Origin: Rahnella inusitata
Lineage (GTDB): Bacteria; Pseudomonadota; Gammaproteobacteria; Enterobacterales; Enterobacteriaceae
Assembly (NCBI RefSeq): GCF_003263515.1
Contig: NZ_JYDE01000015.1
Span: 1 to 64,000 of the forward strand
Direction: 5' to 3'
Length of the DNA: 64,000 nucleotides
The translations under genes were made by a program, and so were the position numbers. Positions within the stretch are counted from its first letter, which is position 1; every line of letters starts with the position of its first letter. Positions 1 through 8,180 of the stretch are shown in pieces. The notes beneath the pieces are model-generated. The model did no database searches. It saw only the letters and a program-made list of their open reading frames with translations, and was not told the DNA's origin.

Positions 1-19
1 GCCGCTCGGCCACCCCTCC
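1..19 (-). tRNA. tRNA-Ser, 5' end only (cut by window edge)
   Basis: Read on the minus strand, the first 19 bases give GGAGGGGTGGCCGAGCGGC, the acceptor 5' strand and D-arm start typical of a bacterial tRNA-Ser. The rest, including the anticodon, lies outside the window. In E. coli the gene next to yccA is serT, tRNA-Ser(UGA), divergently placed as here, so serT is the likely identity. The anticodon cannot be seen, so no symbol is assigned. A strong promoter sits just upstream. Confidence 0.75.
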
Positions 20-31
20 GCAACGAAGCGA

Positions 32-60
32 ACTATAAACAGTGCCGATCCTCTTGTAAA
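32..60 (-). promoter_or_regulatory. sigma-70 promoter of the tRNA-Ser gene
   Basis: On the minus strand there is a -35 TTTACA (60-55), a 17-base spacer and a -10 TATAGT (37-32). A GC-containing stretch precedes the tRNA 5' end at 19, as expected for a stable-RNA promoter under stringent control. The hexamers and the spacing are visible. The stringent-control reading is inference. Confidence 0.7.
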
Positions 61-173
61 GCCTGATCCCGTTCAATTGCCTGAAAAACAGGCATTCAAA
101 TCGCAAATGACGATTTATGCATCATTACGGCGATTTTGCCGTCAGGAATCCGCGCCCTGCCCCGTTCGGCGAG

Positions 174-188
174 GTAAAGAAGGGTAAA
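174..188 (+). promoter_or_regulatory. CpxR box upstream of yccA
   Basis: GTAAA, five bases, GTAAA: an exact match to the tandem CpxR recognition motif GTAAA-N5-GTAAA. It lies about 90 bases before the yccA start codon. yccA belongs to the Cpx envelope-stress regulon in E. coli, which agrees with this placement. A weak promoter (TTTAAT, 17 bases, TACACT) follows at about 195-223. Confidence 0.7.
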
Positions 189-279
189 ACGACTTTAATG
201 ACGCTGCGCAACTACTTACACTCCAGTCTGATTGTATTTTCACCGACTTCCATCATCTTATAAGAGTGAGAATTTTATT

Positions 280-942
280 ATGGATCGTTACGTTGCCTCT
301 TCGTCATCGCGCGCAGGCTCGTTGTTAAGCACACACCGGGTATTGCGTAATACGTATTTCCTGCTGGCCCTGACCTTAGGCGTTTCGGCCATTACTGCTA
401 CGGCGAGTACCGTTCTGCGTCTGCCCTCGCCTGGCTTTCTGCTGACGATTGTCGGTTTCTATGGCCTGATGTTCCTGACCTATCGCACGGCAAACAGCCC
501 GGCAGGTATTCTTTCCGCCTTCGCCCTGACCGGTTTTATGGGTTACACGCTGGGGCCGTTGCTGAGCTCTCTGCTGGCCGCCGGTGCGGGTGATATTATT
601 ATGCTGGCGCTCGGCGGTACTGCGCTGGTGTTCTTCTGCTGTTCAGCCTACGTGTTGACCACCCGTAAAGACATGTCGTTCCTGTCAGGCATGATGATGG
701 CTGGCTTTGTTGTCCTGCTGGTTGCGGTGATAGCGAACCTGTTCCTGCAAATTCCGGCGCTGTCTCTGGCCATCAGCTGCCTGTTCATTCTGTTCTCGGC
801 GGGCGCGATTTTGTGGGAAACCAGTAATATCATTCACGGCGGCGAAACCAATTACATTCGCGCTACCGTCAGCCTGTATGTTTCGCTGTACAACGTGTTC
901 GTCAGTCTGCTGAGTATTCTCGGTCTGTCATCGCGTAACTGA
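280..942 (+). CDS. yccA: Inner-membrane modulator of FtsH protease, Bax-inhibitor-1 family
   Basis: The protein has 220 residues, close to the 219 of E. coli YccA, and is recognisable throughout (TATASTVL near the N-terminus, [26 protein letters not shown]-type C-terminus). It has seven hydrophobic segments and a cytoplasmic N-terminal tail. In E. coli YccA is a slow substrate and inhibitor of FtsH, and it protects SecY when translocons jam. The start at 280 (MDRYVAS) is preferred over an in-frame TTG at 232, because it matches the family N-terminus and follows a GAGTGAG ribosome site. The CpxR box upstream suggests envelope-stress induction. Confidence 0.96.
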   Translation: MDRYVASSSSRAGSLLSTHRVLRNTYFLLALTLGVSAITATASTVLRLPSPGFLLTIVGFYGLMFLTYRTANSPAGILSAFALTGFMGYTLGPLLSSLLAAGAGDIIMLALGGTALVFFCCSAYVLTTRKDMSFLSGMMMAGFVVLLVAVIANLFLQIPALSLAISCLFILFSAGAILWETSNIIHGGETNYIRATVSLYVSLYNVFVSLLSILGLSSRN

Positions 943-992
943 TGACGCTTTATCAGGTGTAATCCACTGCTGATTTGTCCGAAGTAAATTGC

Positions 993-1017
993 AGCCCCGC
1001 TTCCCGCGGGGCTTTTT
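993..1017 (+). terminator. Rho-independent terminator of yccA
   Basis: An 8-bp GC-rich stem (AGCCCCGC / GCGGGGCT) with a 5-base loop is followed directly by a T-tract. It lies between yccA and tusE, so tusE must have its own promoter. Confidence 0.9.
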
Positions 1018-1078
1018 ATTTTGTCAGGCACGGCTTTTTGCTAAACTGGCCGCTGCATTTTTACAGGTTTGAGGTTGT

Positions 1079-1408
1079 ATGCTGGAGTTTGACGGTCAGG
1101 TTATTGAAACCGACGCACAGGGTTACCTGAAAAACAGTAAAGACTGGCAGGAAGGCATGGCGCCGCTGCTGGCAGAAGAAGAAGGTATCGAGCTGACCGA
1201 AGCGCACTGGGAAGTTGTGCGGTTCGTGCGTGAGTTTTACCTTGAATTTAACACGTCACCCGCCGTGCGCATGCTGGTGAAAGCCATGGCACAAAAATAT
1301 GGCGAAGAGAAAGGCAACAGCCGCTATTTGTTCCGGCTGTTCCCGAAAGGCCCGGCCAAACAGGCCACGAAAATTGCAGGCCTGCCAAAACCGGTAAAAT
1401 GCCTTTAA
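1079..1408 (+). CDS. tusE: Sulfur-relay protein TusE (DsrC family)
   Basis: At 109 residues it is the same length as E. coli TusE. TusE takes persulfide sulfur from TusBCD and passes it with MnmA to U34 of tRNAs in 2-thiouridine synthesis. The conserved penultimate cysteine (Cys108, in the C-terminal GLPKPVKCL) is present and is the sulfur-carrying residue. The conserved block [16 protein letters not shown] spans about residues 43-58. A GAGG ribosome site precedes the ATG. The gene is convergent with acyP, 9 bases away. Confidence 0.96.
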   Translation: MLEFDGQVIETDAQGYLKNSKDWQEGMAPLLAEEEGIELTEAHWEVVRFVREFYLEFNTSPAVRMLVKAMAQKYGEEKGNSRYLFRLFPKGPAKQATKIAGLPKPVKCL

Positions 1409-1417
1409 CACGTTGAA

Positions 1418-1696
1418 TCAGTATCTGATTTTGAAATCACTGTAATTGCCGGGTGCGGTTGGCTCACTGAGCACCCGATCCACCCGCGCATGTTTCGGTC
1501 CGCCCTGTTTCAGCCAGGCTAACAACTGATCCACTTTTTCCTGCTCGCCGCACATCACCACTTCTACGCTGCCGTCTTCCAGGTTTTTGGTGTAACCGGT
1601 GAGCCCTAATGCGGTGGCCTGATGTTGCGTGGAAAAACGAAAACCGACGCCCTGCACCATGCCGTGCACCCAGGCGGCTATACTGACTGTTGCCAT
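1418..1696 (-). CDS. yccX: Acylphosphatase
   Basis: The protein has 92 residues, like E. coli YccX. It hydrolyses carboxyl-phosphate bonds of acylphosphates. The signature VQGVGFR with Arg20 and the catalytic Asn38 in [14 protein letters not shown] are both present. The start at 1696 (MATVSIAAW) has a GGAGAGA ribosome site. An upstream in-frame start at 1753 would add 19 residues that are absent from the family. It diverges from rlmI across about 100 bases. Confidence 0.95.
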   Translation of the reverse strand: MATVSIAAWVHGMVQGVGFRFSTQHQATALGLTGYTKNLEDGSVEVVMCGEQEKVDQLLAWLKQGGPKHARVDRVLSEPTAPGNYSDFKIRY

Positions 1697-1794
1697 AATA
1701 ATCTCTCCGTTAGCGGTATGGTTCGTTGCAATTTCACCTGCATGACCGGACAATGTCGCTCTTTTTTGTCTCCGAACCGACAGAACCTAATTCT

Positions 1795-2988
1795 ATGACT
1801 GCACGTTTAATTCTGGCCAAAGGCCGCGAAAAATCCCTTCTGCGCCGCCATCCGTGGGTGTTTTCCGGCGCTGTTCAGCGCGTCGATGGCAAAGCCAATT
1901 CCGGCGACACTATTGATATTGTAGACAGTCAGGGCAAATGGCTCGCGCGCGGTGCCTATTCGCCATCATCTCAAATTCGTGCCCGCGTCTGGACCTTCAG
2001 CCAGGACGAAGAGATCGACATCGACTTCTTTATCCGCCGTTTACAGCAGGCGCAGAACTGGCGTAATTATATCGCCAAACGCGACGGTCTGGATGGTTAC
2101 CGCCTGATTGCCGGTGAATCTGACGGTCTGCCGGGTATCACCATCGACCGCTTCCAGAATTTTCTGGTCCTTCAATTGCTGTCTGCCGGTGCGGAATATC
2201 AGCGCGCGCCGCTGATTGCCGCCCTGCAACACTGCTACCCGGAATGTGCGATTTGGGATCGCTCCGACGTGGCCGTGCGTAAGAAAGAAGGTCTGGAAAT
2301 GGTGCAGGGGCATGTGCTGGGCGGTGAGCCTCCTGCCCTGCTGCCGATTCAGGAACACGGCATGAGCCTGCTGGTGGATATTAAAGAAGGCCATAAAACC
2401 GGTTTTTACCTCGACCAGCGCGACAGCCGTCTTGCCGCACGCAACTATGCCGCGGGCCGTGACGTGCTGAACTGCTTCTCATATACCGGTGCATTTGCCG
2501 TTTCGGCGCTGATGGGCGGTTGTACTAAAGTCACCAACGTCGATACCTCTCAGGCGGCGCTGGATGTGGCGCGTCAGAACGTCGAGTTGAATAAGCTGGA
2601 TCTGTCCAAAGCAGAATTTGTGCGCGAAGACGTTTTCCAGTTGCTGCGTAAATATCGCGCCGAAGGCAGACAGTTCGACATGATTGTCATGGATCCGCCG
2701 AAATTCGTGGAGAACAAGAACCAGCTGGCGAGTGCCTGCCGTGGTTACAAAGATATCAATATGCTGGCGCTGCAACTGATGCGCCCCGGCGGCATCCTGC
2801 TGAGCTTCTCCTGTTCCGGTCTGCTGCCTACAGATCTTTTCCAGAAGATTTTGGCCGACGCCGCACTGGACGCCCACCGCGAAATTCAGTTCGTCGAACA
2901 GTTCCGTCAGGCCGCCGACCATCCGGTCACCGGCGCTTATCCGGAAGGCTTGTATCTGAAAGGTTTCGCCTGTCTGGTGACAAACTGA
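1795..2988 (+). CDS. rlmI: 23S rRNA m5C1962 methyltransferase RlmI
   Basis: The protein has 397 residues. An N-terminal PUA-like domain (about 1-80) is followed by a Rossmann SAM-dependent methyltransferase domain, with [11 protein letters not shown] near the SAM site and the catalytic block [13 protein letters not shown] Cys-containing SCSG motif follows. RlmI methylates C1962 of 23S rRNA. The start at 1795 ([14 protein letters not shown]) matches the family. Upstream ATGs in the same frame at 1726 and 1753 would add residues without homology and overlap the divergent acyP leader. Confidence 0.95.
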   Translation: MTARLILAKGREKSLLRRHPWVFSGAVQRVDGKANSGDTIDIVDSQGKWLARGAYSPSSQIRARVWTFSQDEEIDIDFFIRRLQQAQNWRNYIAKRDGLDGYRLIAGESDGLPGITIDRFQNFLVLQLLSAGAEYQRAPLIAALQHCYPECAIWDRSDVAVRKKEGLEMVQGHVLGGEPPALLPIQEHGMSLLVDIKEGHKTGFYLDQRDSRLAARNYAAGRDVLNCFSYTGAFAVSALMGGCTKVTNVDTSQAALDVARQNVELNKLDLSKAEFVREDVFQLLRKYRAEGRQFDMIVMDPPKFVENKNQLASACRGYKDINMLALQLMRPGGILLSFSCSGLLPTDLFQKILADAALDAHREIQFVEQFRQAADHPVTGAYPEGLYLKGFACLVTN

Positions 2989-2996
2989 TTGATCAC

Positions 2997-3020
2997 GGTG
3001 TGCTGTTTTGGCAGCACACC
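2997..3020 (+). terminator. Inverted repeat after rlmI, possible weak terminator
   Basis: A perfect 9-bp inverted repeat (GGTGTGCTG / CAGCACACC) with a 6-base loop lies 8 bases after the rlmI stop. No T-tract follows, so intrinsic termination would be weak. It may instead protect the mRNA 3' end. Confidence 0.5.
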
Positions 3021-3051
3021 GGCGAATGTTTAGCGGATTAAGTGGTCGAAA

Positions 3052-3079
3052 CTTGAAACAGCGCGTTTTATCTCCATAT
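3052..3079 (+). promoter_or_regulatory. Sigma-32 heat-shock promoter of hspQ
   Basis: The -35 element CTTGAAA (3052-3058) is exact. After a 13-base spacer comes CTCCATAT (3072-3079), which matches the sigma-32 -10 consensus CCCCATNT at all but one defined base. HspQ is a heat-shock protein in E. coli, so motif and gene agree. The hspQ ATG lies about 32 bases downstream. Confidence 0.82.
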
Positions 3080-3111
3080 AGAAGATAAGACACTAATTTC
3101 AGGAGATGACT

Positions 3112-3429
3112 ATGATTGCCAGTAAATTTGGTATCGGCCAGCAGGTCCGCCACAGAATGTTGGGCTATTTAGGCGTGGTAATCGATGTCGACGCGGAGTA
3201 TTCGCTGGAAAAGCCTGATGTCGCTGAACTCGCGACCGACGACTCTCTGCGAGCCGCACCCTGGTATCACGTGGTGATGGAAGATGATGAGGGCCAGCCG
3301 GTGCATACCTATCTGGCTGAAATTCAGATTGATCACGAGGCAGCACGGGCGCACCCAGAGCAAACGTCTTTGGATGATCTGGCCGCATCGGTTCGCAGCC
3401 AGCTTCAGGCGCCACGCTTGCGTAACTGA
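3112..3429 (+). CDS. hspQ: Heat-shock protein HspQ (hemimethylated-DNA-binding family)
   Basis: The protein has 105 residues, like E. coli HspQ. The conserved blocks [20 protein letters not shown] (residues 3-22) and [20 protein letters not shown] are intact. HspQ is reported to bind hemimethylated oriC DNA, to influence DnaA stability, and to act as a specificity enhancer of Lon. The start at 3112 (MIASKF) is chosen because it matches the family; the ATG two codons earlier overlaps the AGGAG ribosome site. It is driven by the sigma-32 promoter just upstream and ended by the hairpin at 3450. Confidence 0.95.
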   Translation: MIASKFGIGQQVRHRMLGYLGVVIDVDAEYSLEKPDVAELATDDSLRAAPWYHVVMEDDEGQPVHTYLAEIQIDHEAARAHPEQTSLDDLAASVRSQLQAPRLRN

Positions 3430-3449
3430 TCATCAGCAAAGCACATTAA

Positions 3450-3475
3450 AACCGGCCATCGCAGCCGGTTTTTTT
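3450..3475 (+). terminator. Rho-independent terminator of hspQ
   Basis: A 7-bp stem (AACCGGC / GCCGGTT), a 7-base loop and an uninterrupted T-tract lie 20 bases after the hspQ stop, between convergent hspQ and yccU. Confidence 0.88.
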
Positions 3476-3524
3476 ATTTCGATTTTTGCCGTAAACGACG
3501 GTAAAAAAGATTGTTCGATAAGAA

Positions 3525-3938
3525 CTATTGTTCGATGCCCAGGCGTGGGATTTCGATTTTCGGGCAGCGATCCATCACCACTCTCAACCCGGCCTCTTTC
3601 GCCAGCACTGCGGCCTGTTCGTTGATCACACCAATTTGCAGCCACAGGACTTTCGCTTTAATCGCAATCGCTTCCTGCGCCACGCCGTAAGCGGCGTCGG
3701 CATTGCGGAACACATCGACCATATCCACCGGATGCGGGATTTCCGCCAGCGAAGCGACGACTTTCTGCCCAAACAGCTCCTGCCCGGCAAGTTTAGGGCT
3801 GACCGGGGTGACCTCATAGCCCTGAGAAAGTAAGTAAGCCATGACGCCGTAACTCGGACGCCCCGGATTGTCACTGGCACCGACCAGTGCGATGGTTTTC
3901 ACATTCTGCAGAATGTCGCGGATCTCATTGTCTTGCAC
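3525..3938 (-). CDS. yccU: CoA-binding domain protein YccU
   Basis: A 137-residue single-domain Rossmann-type CoA-binding protein, similar along its full length to E. coli YccU. The nucleotide-binding loop ALVGASDNPGRPSYGV lies at about residues 17-32, and VMDRCPKIEIPRLG forms the C-terminus. It resembles the CoA-binding domain of succinyl-CoA synthetase alpha subunits but lacks the ligase part. The precise cellular role is unknown. It is convergent with hspQ. Confidence 0.93.
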   Translation of the reverse strand: MQDNEIRDILQNVKTIALVGASDNPGRPSYGVMAYLLSQGYEVTPVSPKLAGQELFGQKVVASLAEIPHPVDMVDVFRNADAAYGVAQEAIAIKAKVLWLQIGVINEQAAVLAKEAGLRVVMDRCPKIEIPRLGIEQ

Positions 3939-4130
3939 GGGATTATCTCCTTTGACCTGTCTGAGCTAAGTGTAACTCAGCATCCGGATTCCGACAGTGC
4001 GGCGCTCATAAAAGGATAGCCAGACCTCAATCAGAAACGTGTGAATTTAAAACATTTTGTAAAACTTTGACACACTATCAGCGTTGCTGAATAATAGACG
4101 ATGAAGAACGTTGTGTTTGAGGAGAGAAGA

Positions 4131-4790
4131 ATGAAAGTCTGTCATGCGCTGGTCGCATTAGCGAGTCTCAGCCTGATGGCGTCAGCTTCGGCGACCTCCC
4201 TCAAACTTTCGCCAGACGTAGATGTTCTGGTGATCGACGGCAAACTGATGTCTGGTGCTATTCTCAAAGGTGCTGAAAGCCTCGAACTCGATGGCGGTCA
4301 GCATCAGATCCTGTTCCAGGTCAGCAAAAGTGTCCATTCTGCCGCACCGCAAACGCCTCTGCTTTACCATTCTCCGGCGTTTATCGTCACCTTTAACGCG
4401 CAAGGCCACCGCTCTGTTTCCTTCGTTCTGCCTTCATTAGACAGCGAAAAAGAAACCGTTCAGTTCACCCACGTGATGAATTATCAGCTGGTCAATGAAC
4501 AGGGACGTCAGATTAAAACTCAGCGAGATGTGCTGAATATGTTTAATCCCGAACAGGTCGCTGACGCTGAAAAACTCATGATGACTTACAACCTGTCCGG
4601 TGCACGCGCAGCCGTGCCGTCGTTTGCCAAAAATAACGCTGAAAGAAAAACGGTAATGGCTCGCAAAATGCCTTCACAGATTGAGATAACTTATCTGCAT
4701 CCGCTGTGGACGCGTCTCGCCGCCAATGCCGGCATCGAACAGTTTTTGCTCTGGTTTAAACTGCCGGTGAAACAAGAACAAGCGTCGTAA
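4131..4790 (+). CDS. csgI: DUF2057 periplasmic protein, curli inhibitor CsgI/YccT family
   Basis: The protein has 219 residues. A Sec signal peptide (about 1-20, ending ASASA) is followed by the DUF2057 fold with TSLKLSPDVDVLVIDGK. It matches E. coli YccT, described there as a periplasmic inhibitor of curli subunit polymerisation (CsgI). Similarity after residue 100 is looser, so function in this organism is inferred. The start at 4131 has a GGAGAGA ribosome site and gives a proper signal peptide. The in-frame ATG at 4101 lacks both. The family also occurs in species without curli genes. Confidence 0.85.
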   Translation: MKVCHALVALASLSLMASASATSLKLSPDVDVLVIDGKLMSGAILKGAESLELDGGQHQILFQVSKSVHSAAPQTPLLYHSPAFIVTFNAQGHRSVSFVLPSLDSEKETVQFTHVMNYQLVNEQGRQIKTQRDVLNMFNPEQVADAEKLMMTYNLSGARAAVPSFAKNNAERKTVMARKMPSQIEITYLHPLWTRLAANAGIEQFLLWFKLPVKQEQAS

Positions 4791-4908
4791 CTTAATCTGC
4801 ATCACGCATTCTCTTTCTTAACGCCAAATTATTGCCCCCGCCCTATGCAGTAAAACCCAGTTTCAGTATTCTGTGATCCACTCTTACTTTCGCGTTGAAG
4901 GGAATTAG

Positions 4909-5370
4909 ATGGACTTCACAACCCGCACGATCGCCAAAAAAAAACATATTGCTCTTGTCGCGCACGATCATTGCAAAAATACTCTGATGAAATGGGTGGA
5001 TAAAAACGTCGCTGAACTTTCTAAGCATGTCCTTTATGCCACCGGCACGACGGGGAATCTGGTTCAGCGCAACACCGGGATTAATGTCAAAAGTATGCTA
5101 AGTGGCCCGATGGGCGGCGATCAACAGGTCGGTGCGCTGATTGCGGAAGGGAAAATTGATATGCTGATTTTTCTGTGGGACCCGCTCAATGCTGTTCCGC
5201 ACGATCCGGATGTCAAGGCGCTGCTGCGTCTGGCAACGGTGTGGAATATCCCCGTCGCCACTAACCTGTCTACCGCTGACTTTCTGATCCAGTCACCGCT
5301 ATTCCAGTCAGAGGTTGAAATTACCATCCCTGATTATCAGCGCTATTTGTGGGCACGCTTAAAAGAATAA
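4909..5370 (+). CDS. mgsA: Methylglyoxal synthase
   Basis: At 153 residues it is one longer than E. coli MgsA. It converts dihydroxyacetone phosphate to methylglyoxal plus phosphate, a bypass relieving sugar-phosphate stress. The catalytic base Asp71 (GPMGGDQQ), His98 and Asp101 (NAVPHDPD), and the phosphate-binding ATGTTGN loop (44-50) are present. The glyoxalase-type hydrolase gloC, which would help clear the product pathway, is also in this window at 41.2 kb. Confidence 0.97.
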   Translation: MDFTTRTIAKKKHIALVAHDHCKNTLMKWVDKNVAELSKHVLYATGTTGNLVQRNTGINVKSMLSGPMGGDQQVGALIAEGKIDMLIFLWDPLNAVPHDPDVKALLRLATVWNIPVATNLSTADFLIQSPLFQSEVEITIPDYQRYLWARLKE

Positions 5371-5380
5371 TTTCTCGAAG

Positions 5381-5402
5381 GGCCCGGCAATCCGGGCCTT
5401 TG
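5381..5402. terminator. Terminator between convergent mgsA and helD
   Basis: A 7-bp GC-only stem (GGCCCGG / CCGGGCC) with a 4-base loop. It is flanked by AA on one side and TTTG on the other, so it probably works in both directions. It occupies almost the whole 34-base gap between the two stop codons. Confidence 0.75.
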
Positions 5403-5404
5403 CG

Positions 5405-7459
5405 TTATGGTTTCCGCTGCACCGGTACGCCGATATCTTCCAGTTGCCCGATAAACACCGACGGGCGCGCTTTATCCTGCATCAGCCAGACCTGATGCTT
5501 TGCACGGGTCATCGCCACGTACAGCAAGCGCCGCTCTTCCGCATCCATGAAATTCTCCGGCTCCGGCAGTAACGCCTGTTCCAGCACCGATTCACGCGCC
5601 GGTGCGGGGAATCCGTCATTGCCTTCATGCAGCCCGACAATAATCACGTATTCCGCCTCCTGACCTTTACTGGCGTGAATGGTCATAAATTCCAGGTTCA
5701 GTTTCGGCCAGCGCGTGGCCGCTTTCTCCAGAATTTGCGGGCGCAGATGATGATAGCGCGCCAGCACCATAATTCGCTCTTCTGCCGTGACATAACCACT
5801 GAGCTTATCGAGCAGTTTTTCCATCTGATCCTCAGGAAGGATCACAACGTTTTTCTTGTTGCCCTTCGTCAGGCTGTTAAGCGGTTTTTTGAGCTGATAC
5901 GGATTCTGCTGGACGAATTTATTGGCGATTTCACCAATGCGATCGTTAAAGCGATATGTGGTGTCGAGCGCGCATTGCGCGCCTTCACCAAAGTTCTCTG
6001 CAAACGCCGTTGTCAGTGAAAGCTCAGCGCCACTAAAACGGTAAATCGCCTGCCAGTCATCGCCGACGGCAAACAGACTGGTGTGTTTGTTGAGTTTTCG
6101 CAGCGCAGAAAGTAGCTGCGCCCGCTGTGGCGAAATATCCTGAAATTCATCCACCAAAATGTGTTTCCACGGACTGACGAAACGGCCTTTCTCCAGAATA
6201 TTAACGGCCTGATGGATAAGCCCGGAAAAATCGACGGCGCCCTCTTCTTTGAGAGCAGTTTTCCACGCTTTCAGGAACGGGGCCATCAGGCGGATACGTT
6301 TCTGGAAAAGCTCTTTCACTTCTTCCGGCGCGGCCTCAATCATCTCCGCCTGACTGCCGCCGTGCATGCGCATCAGGCTTAGCCAGCGTTCAAGACGGCT
6401 GCCCAGACGTTCGGCCAGCGCTTTATTCTTCCAGTAATCGCCTTCCGGCACCGTCCATTCCAGCTCTTCAGTCATCCACTGACGCCAGCCGCTGGCCTGC
6501 ACTTTTTTCTCGGCACACTGTTGTTGCCAGGTTTTGATGAGCAGGCTGCGGCGCGCTTTGGCATCGGTTTCCAGTTTGCTTATCTTCGGCGCTTTCTTGC
6601 TACCTTCCTGAATAATCTGTAAGGCCAGCGCATGGAACGTCTTGGCTTTGATGCCGTCGGTGTGCAGACGATCTTTAATGCGGGTGTTCATTTCATCAGC
6701 GGCCTGACGGCCAAACGCCAGCAGCAGAATTTGCTCCGGGTGTGCTTCCTGACGGCGCAGCAACCAGCCAGCGCGCGCCACCAGCACCGATGTTTTGCCG
6801 CTGCCCGCGCCAGCCAGTACCAGAACCGCATCTTCGCCATTGACAACTGCGCGGCACTGACTGTCGTTGAGCCCGGAAGCTTCAACGGTGTCGAAGAAGT
6901 CACGATTCTCAGCAATCACCCGTTCAGTCCAGGCCAGATTGCGCCGTTCTACGCTGCGCTTACCCTGTTCGAGCCAGCGCAGGCAGGTCTGATAATCATC
7001 GCGGCAGTTATCAAAATCATTCAAACGCTCAACCGGTACCGGTATGGCGGTAAAAGCCCCAGCGATGTCTTTTTGCACATCAGCAAGATCGACACGTTTG
7101 AACCATTTATCCTGCTGCTCAATGTGTTCTATTTTTTGAACTTGCCCGTGCAATACCCCGGCACTGACGTCGCTCATTTCAACGCTCCAGCTCTGCCAGA
7201 CCTTGAGCAAATGCTGATAAAAACGCTGCGTTTCCTGCCATTCCGTGCCGTGCAGGCGCACGACTTTTTCATCCGGCAGTTCGAATTCCAGCTCACCCCA
7301 GACAATGCCGCGTTTGCAGCGGATCTGGATCAACTGATTGAAAGGGATCAGATAGTGATGTTTGTCGCCGCTGACTTCAACGCCCGCGTTCAGCATGCGT
7401 ACCCGGTTGTAAGGGTGCTGTGCCAGATGTTTCCCGAAAGAAGTCGATTTCAATTCCAT
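5405..7459 (-). CDS. helD: DNA helicase IV
   Basis: The protein has 684 residues, exactly the E. coli HelD length. It is a superfamily 1 UvrD/Rep-type 3'-5' helicase with an N-terminal HelD-specific domain (about 1-180). Walker A AGAGSGKTS lies at about residues 217-225, Walker B/DEFQDIS in the middle, the motif III-type GDDWQAIYRFSG next, and the C-terminal motif VAMTRAKHQVW near 650. It acts in RecF-pathway repair. It is transcribed divergently from yccF across about 200 bases. Confidence 0.97.
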   Translation of the reverse strand: MELKSTSFGKHLAQHPYNRVRMLNAGVEVSGDKHHYLIPFNQLIQIRCKRGIVWGELEFELPDEKVVRLHGTEWQETQRFYQHLLKVWQSWSVEMSDVSAGVLHGQVQKIEHIEQQDKWFKRVDLADVQKDIAGAFTAIPVPVERLNDFDNCRDDYQTCLRWLEQGKRSVERRNLAWTERVIAENRDFFDTVEASGLNDSQCRAVVNGEDAVLVLAGAGSGKTSVLVARAGWLLRRQEAHPEQILLLAFGRQAADEMNTRIKDRLHTDGIKAKTFHALALQIIQEGSKKAPKISKLETDAKARRSLLIKTWQQQCAEKKVQASGWRQWMTEELEWTVPEGDYWKNKALAERLGSRLERWLSLMRMHGGSQAEMIEAAPEEVKELFQKRIRLMAPFLKAWKTALKEEGAVDFSGLIHQAVNILEKGRFVSPWKHILVDEFQDISPQRAQLLSALRKLNKHTSLFAVGDDWQAIYRFSGAELSLTTAFAENFGEGAQCALDTTYRFNDRIGEIANKFVQQNPYQLKKPLNSLTKGNKKNVVILPEDQMEKLLDKLSGYVTAEERIMVLARYHHLRPQILEKAATRWPKLNLEFMTIHASKGQEAEYVIIVGLHEGNDGFPAPARESVLEQALLPEPENFMDAEERRLLYVAMTRAKHQVWLMQDKARPSVFIGQLEDIGVPVQRKP

Positions 7460-7666
7460 ATCATCACACCGTGTTTTCTTTTTATTCCTGACGGAAAAAT
7501 AGTATGCGTTATTTTACATCTTCAGAGTGGTAAAGCGTATTTAGGAGTTCCCCTTTGAACAGCAGAGGCGATCCGCTCCACAAAACAAGGTAGAATAAAG
7601 CAGGTGTTTCCATTTAGTGAACATGAAATCTTTTAACATTTTTAATAACTTCGGGAAGATCCCAAC

Positions 7667-8128
7667 ATGCGCACTGTACTCAATATTCTTAACTTTGTTT
7701 TAGGTGGTTTTTTCACCACGCTCGCCTGGCTGTTCGCCACGCTGGTCAGTATTGTGCTGATTTTTACCCTGCCGCTGACCCGCTCCTGCTGGGAAATCAC
7801 CCGCCTGTCACTGCTGCCGTTTGGTAATGAAGCCGTCCATGTCGATGATTTATATCCTGAGAGACGTAATGCCGTGCTCTCCGGCGGTGGCACCCTGCTG
7901 AATATCTTCTGGTTGATTTTCTTTGGCTGGTGGTTATGTATTTCTCACATCGTTGCGGGTATCACCCAATGTATCAGTATTATCGGGATTCCTGTTGGCA
8001 TCGCGAATTTTAAAATCGCCGCGATCGCTCTCTGGCCTGTCGGCCGCCGCGTGGTCTCTGTCGAGCTGGCCAAACAGATGCGTGAGGCCAATGCCGCCCG
8101 CCTTCGTGAAAATGGCCGTATTCGCTGA
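7667..8128 (+). CDS. yccF: YccF-domain inner-membrane protein
   Basis: A 153-residue protein with two YccF repeats: VLGGFFTTLAWLFATLVSIVL-type helices near the N-terminus, and a second copy containing WLIFFGWWL and GIPVGIANFKIAAIAL. It closely follows E. coli YccF (148 residues). The molecular function is unknown. It lies 52 bases upstream of yccS in the same orientation, so the two are likely cotranscribed. Confidence 0.93.
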   Translation: MRTVLNILNFVLGGFFTTLAWLFATLVSIVLIFTLPLTRSCWEITRLSLLPFGNEAVHVDDLYPERRNAVLSGGGTLLNIFWLIFFGWWLCISHIVAGITQCISIIGIPVGIANFKIAAIALWPVGRRVVSVELAKQMREANAARLRENGRIR

Positions 8129-8180
8129 ATAAAACTGCTTTTTAATGACCGTGACTTTTTTTGTTTAACGTGGGGTTTTC

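Noticed and set aside
6632-7558. 308-codon plus-strand ORF
   Set aside because: It lies antisense to helD, which matches its family over the full length. The product has no recognisable domain and codon use is reversed-strand in character.
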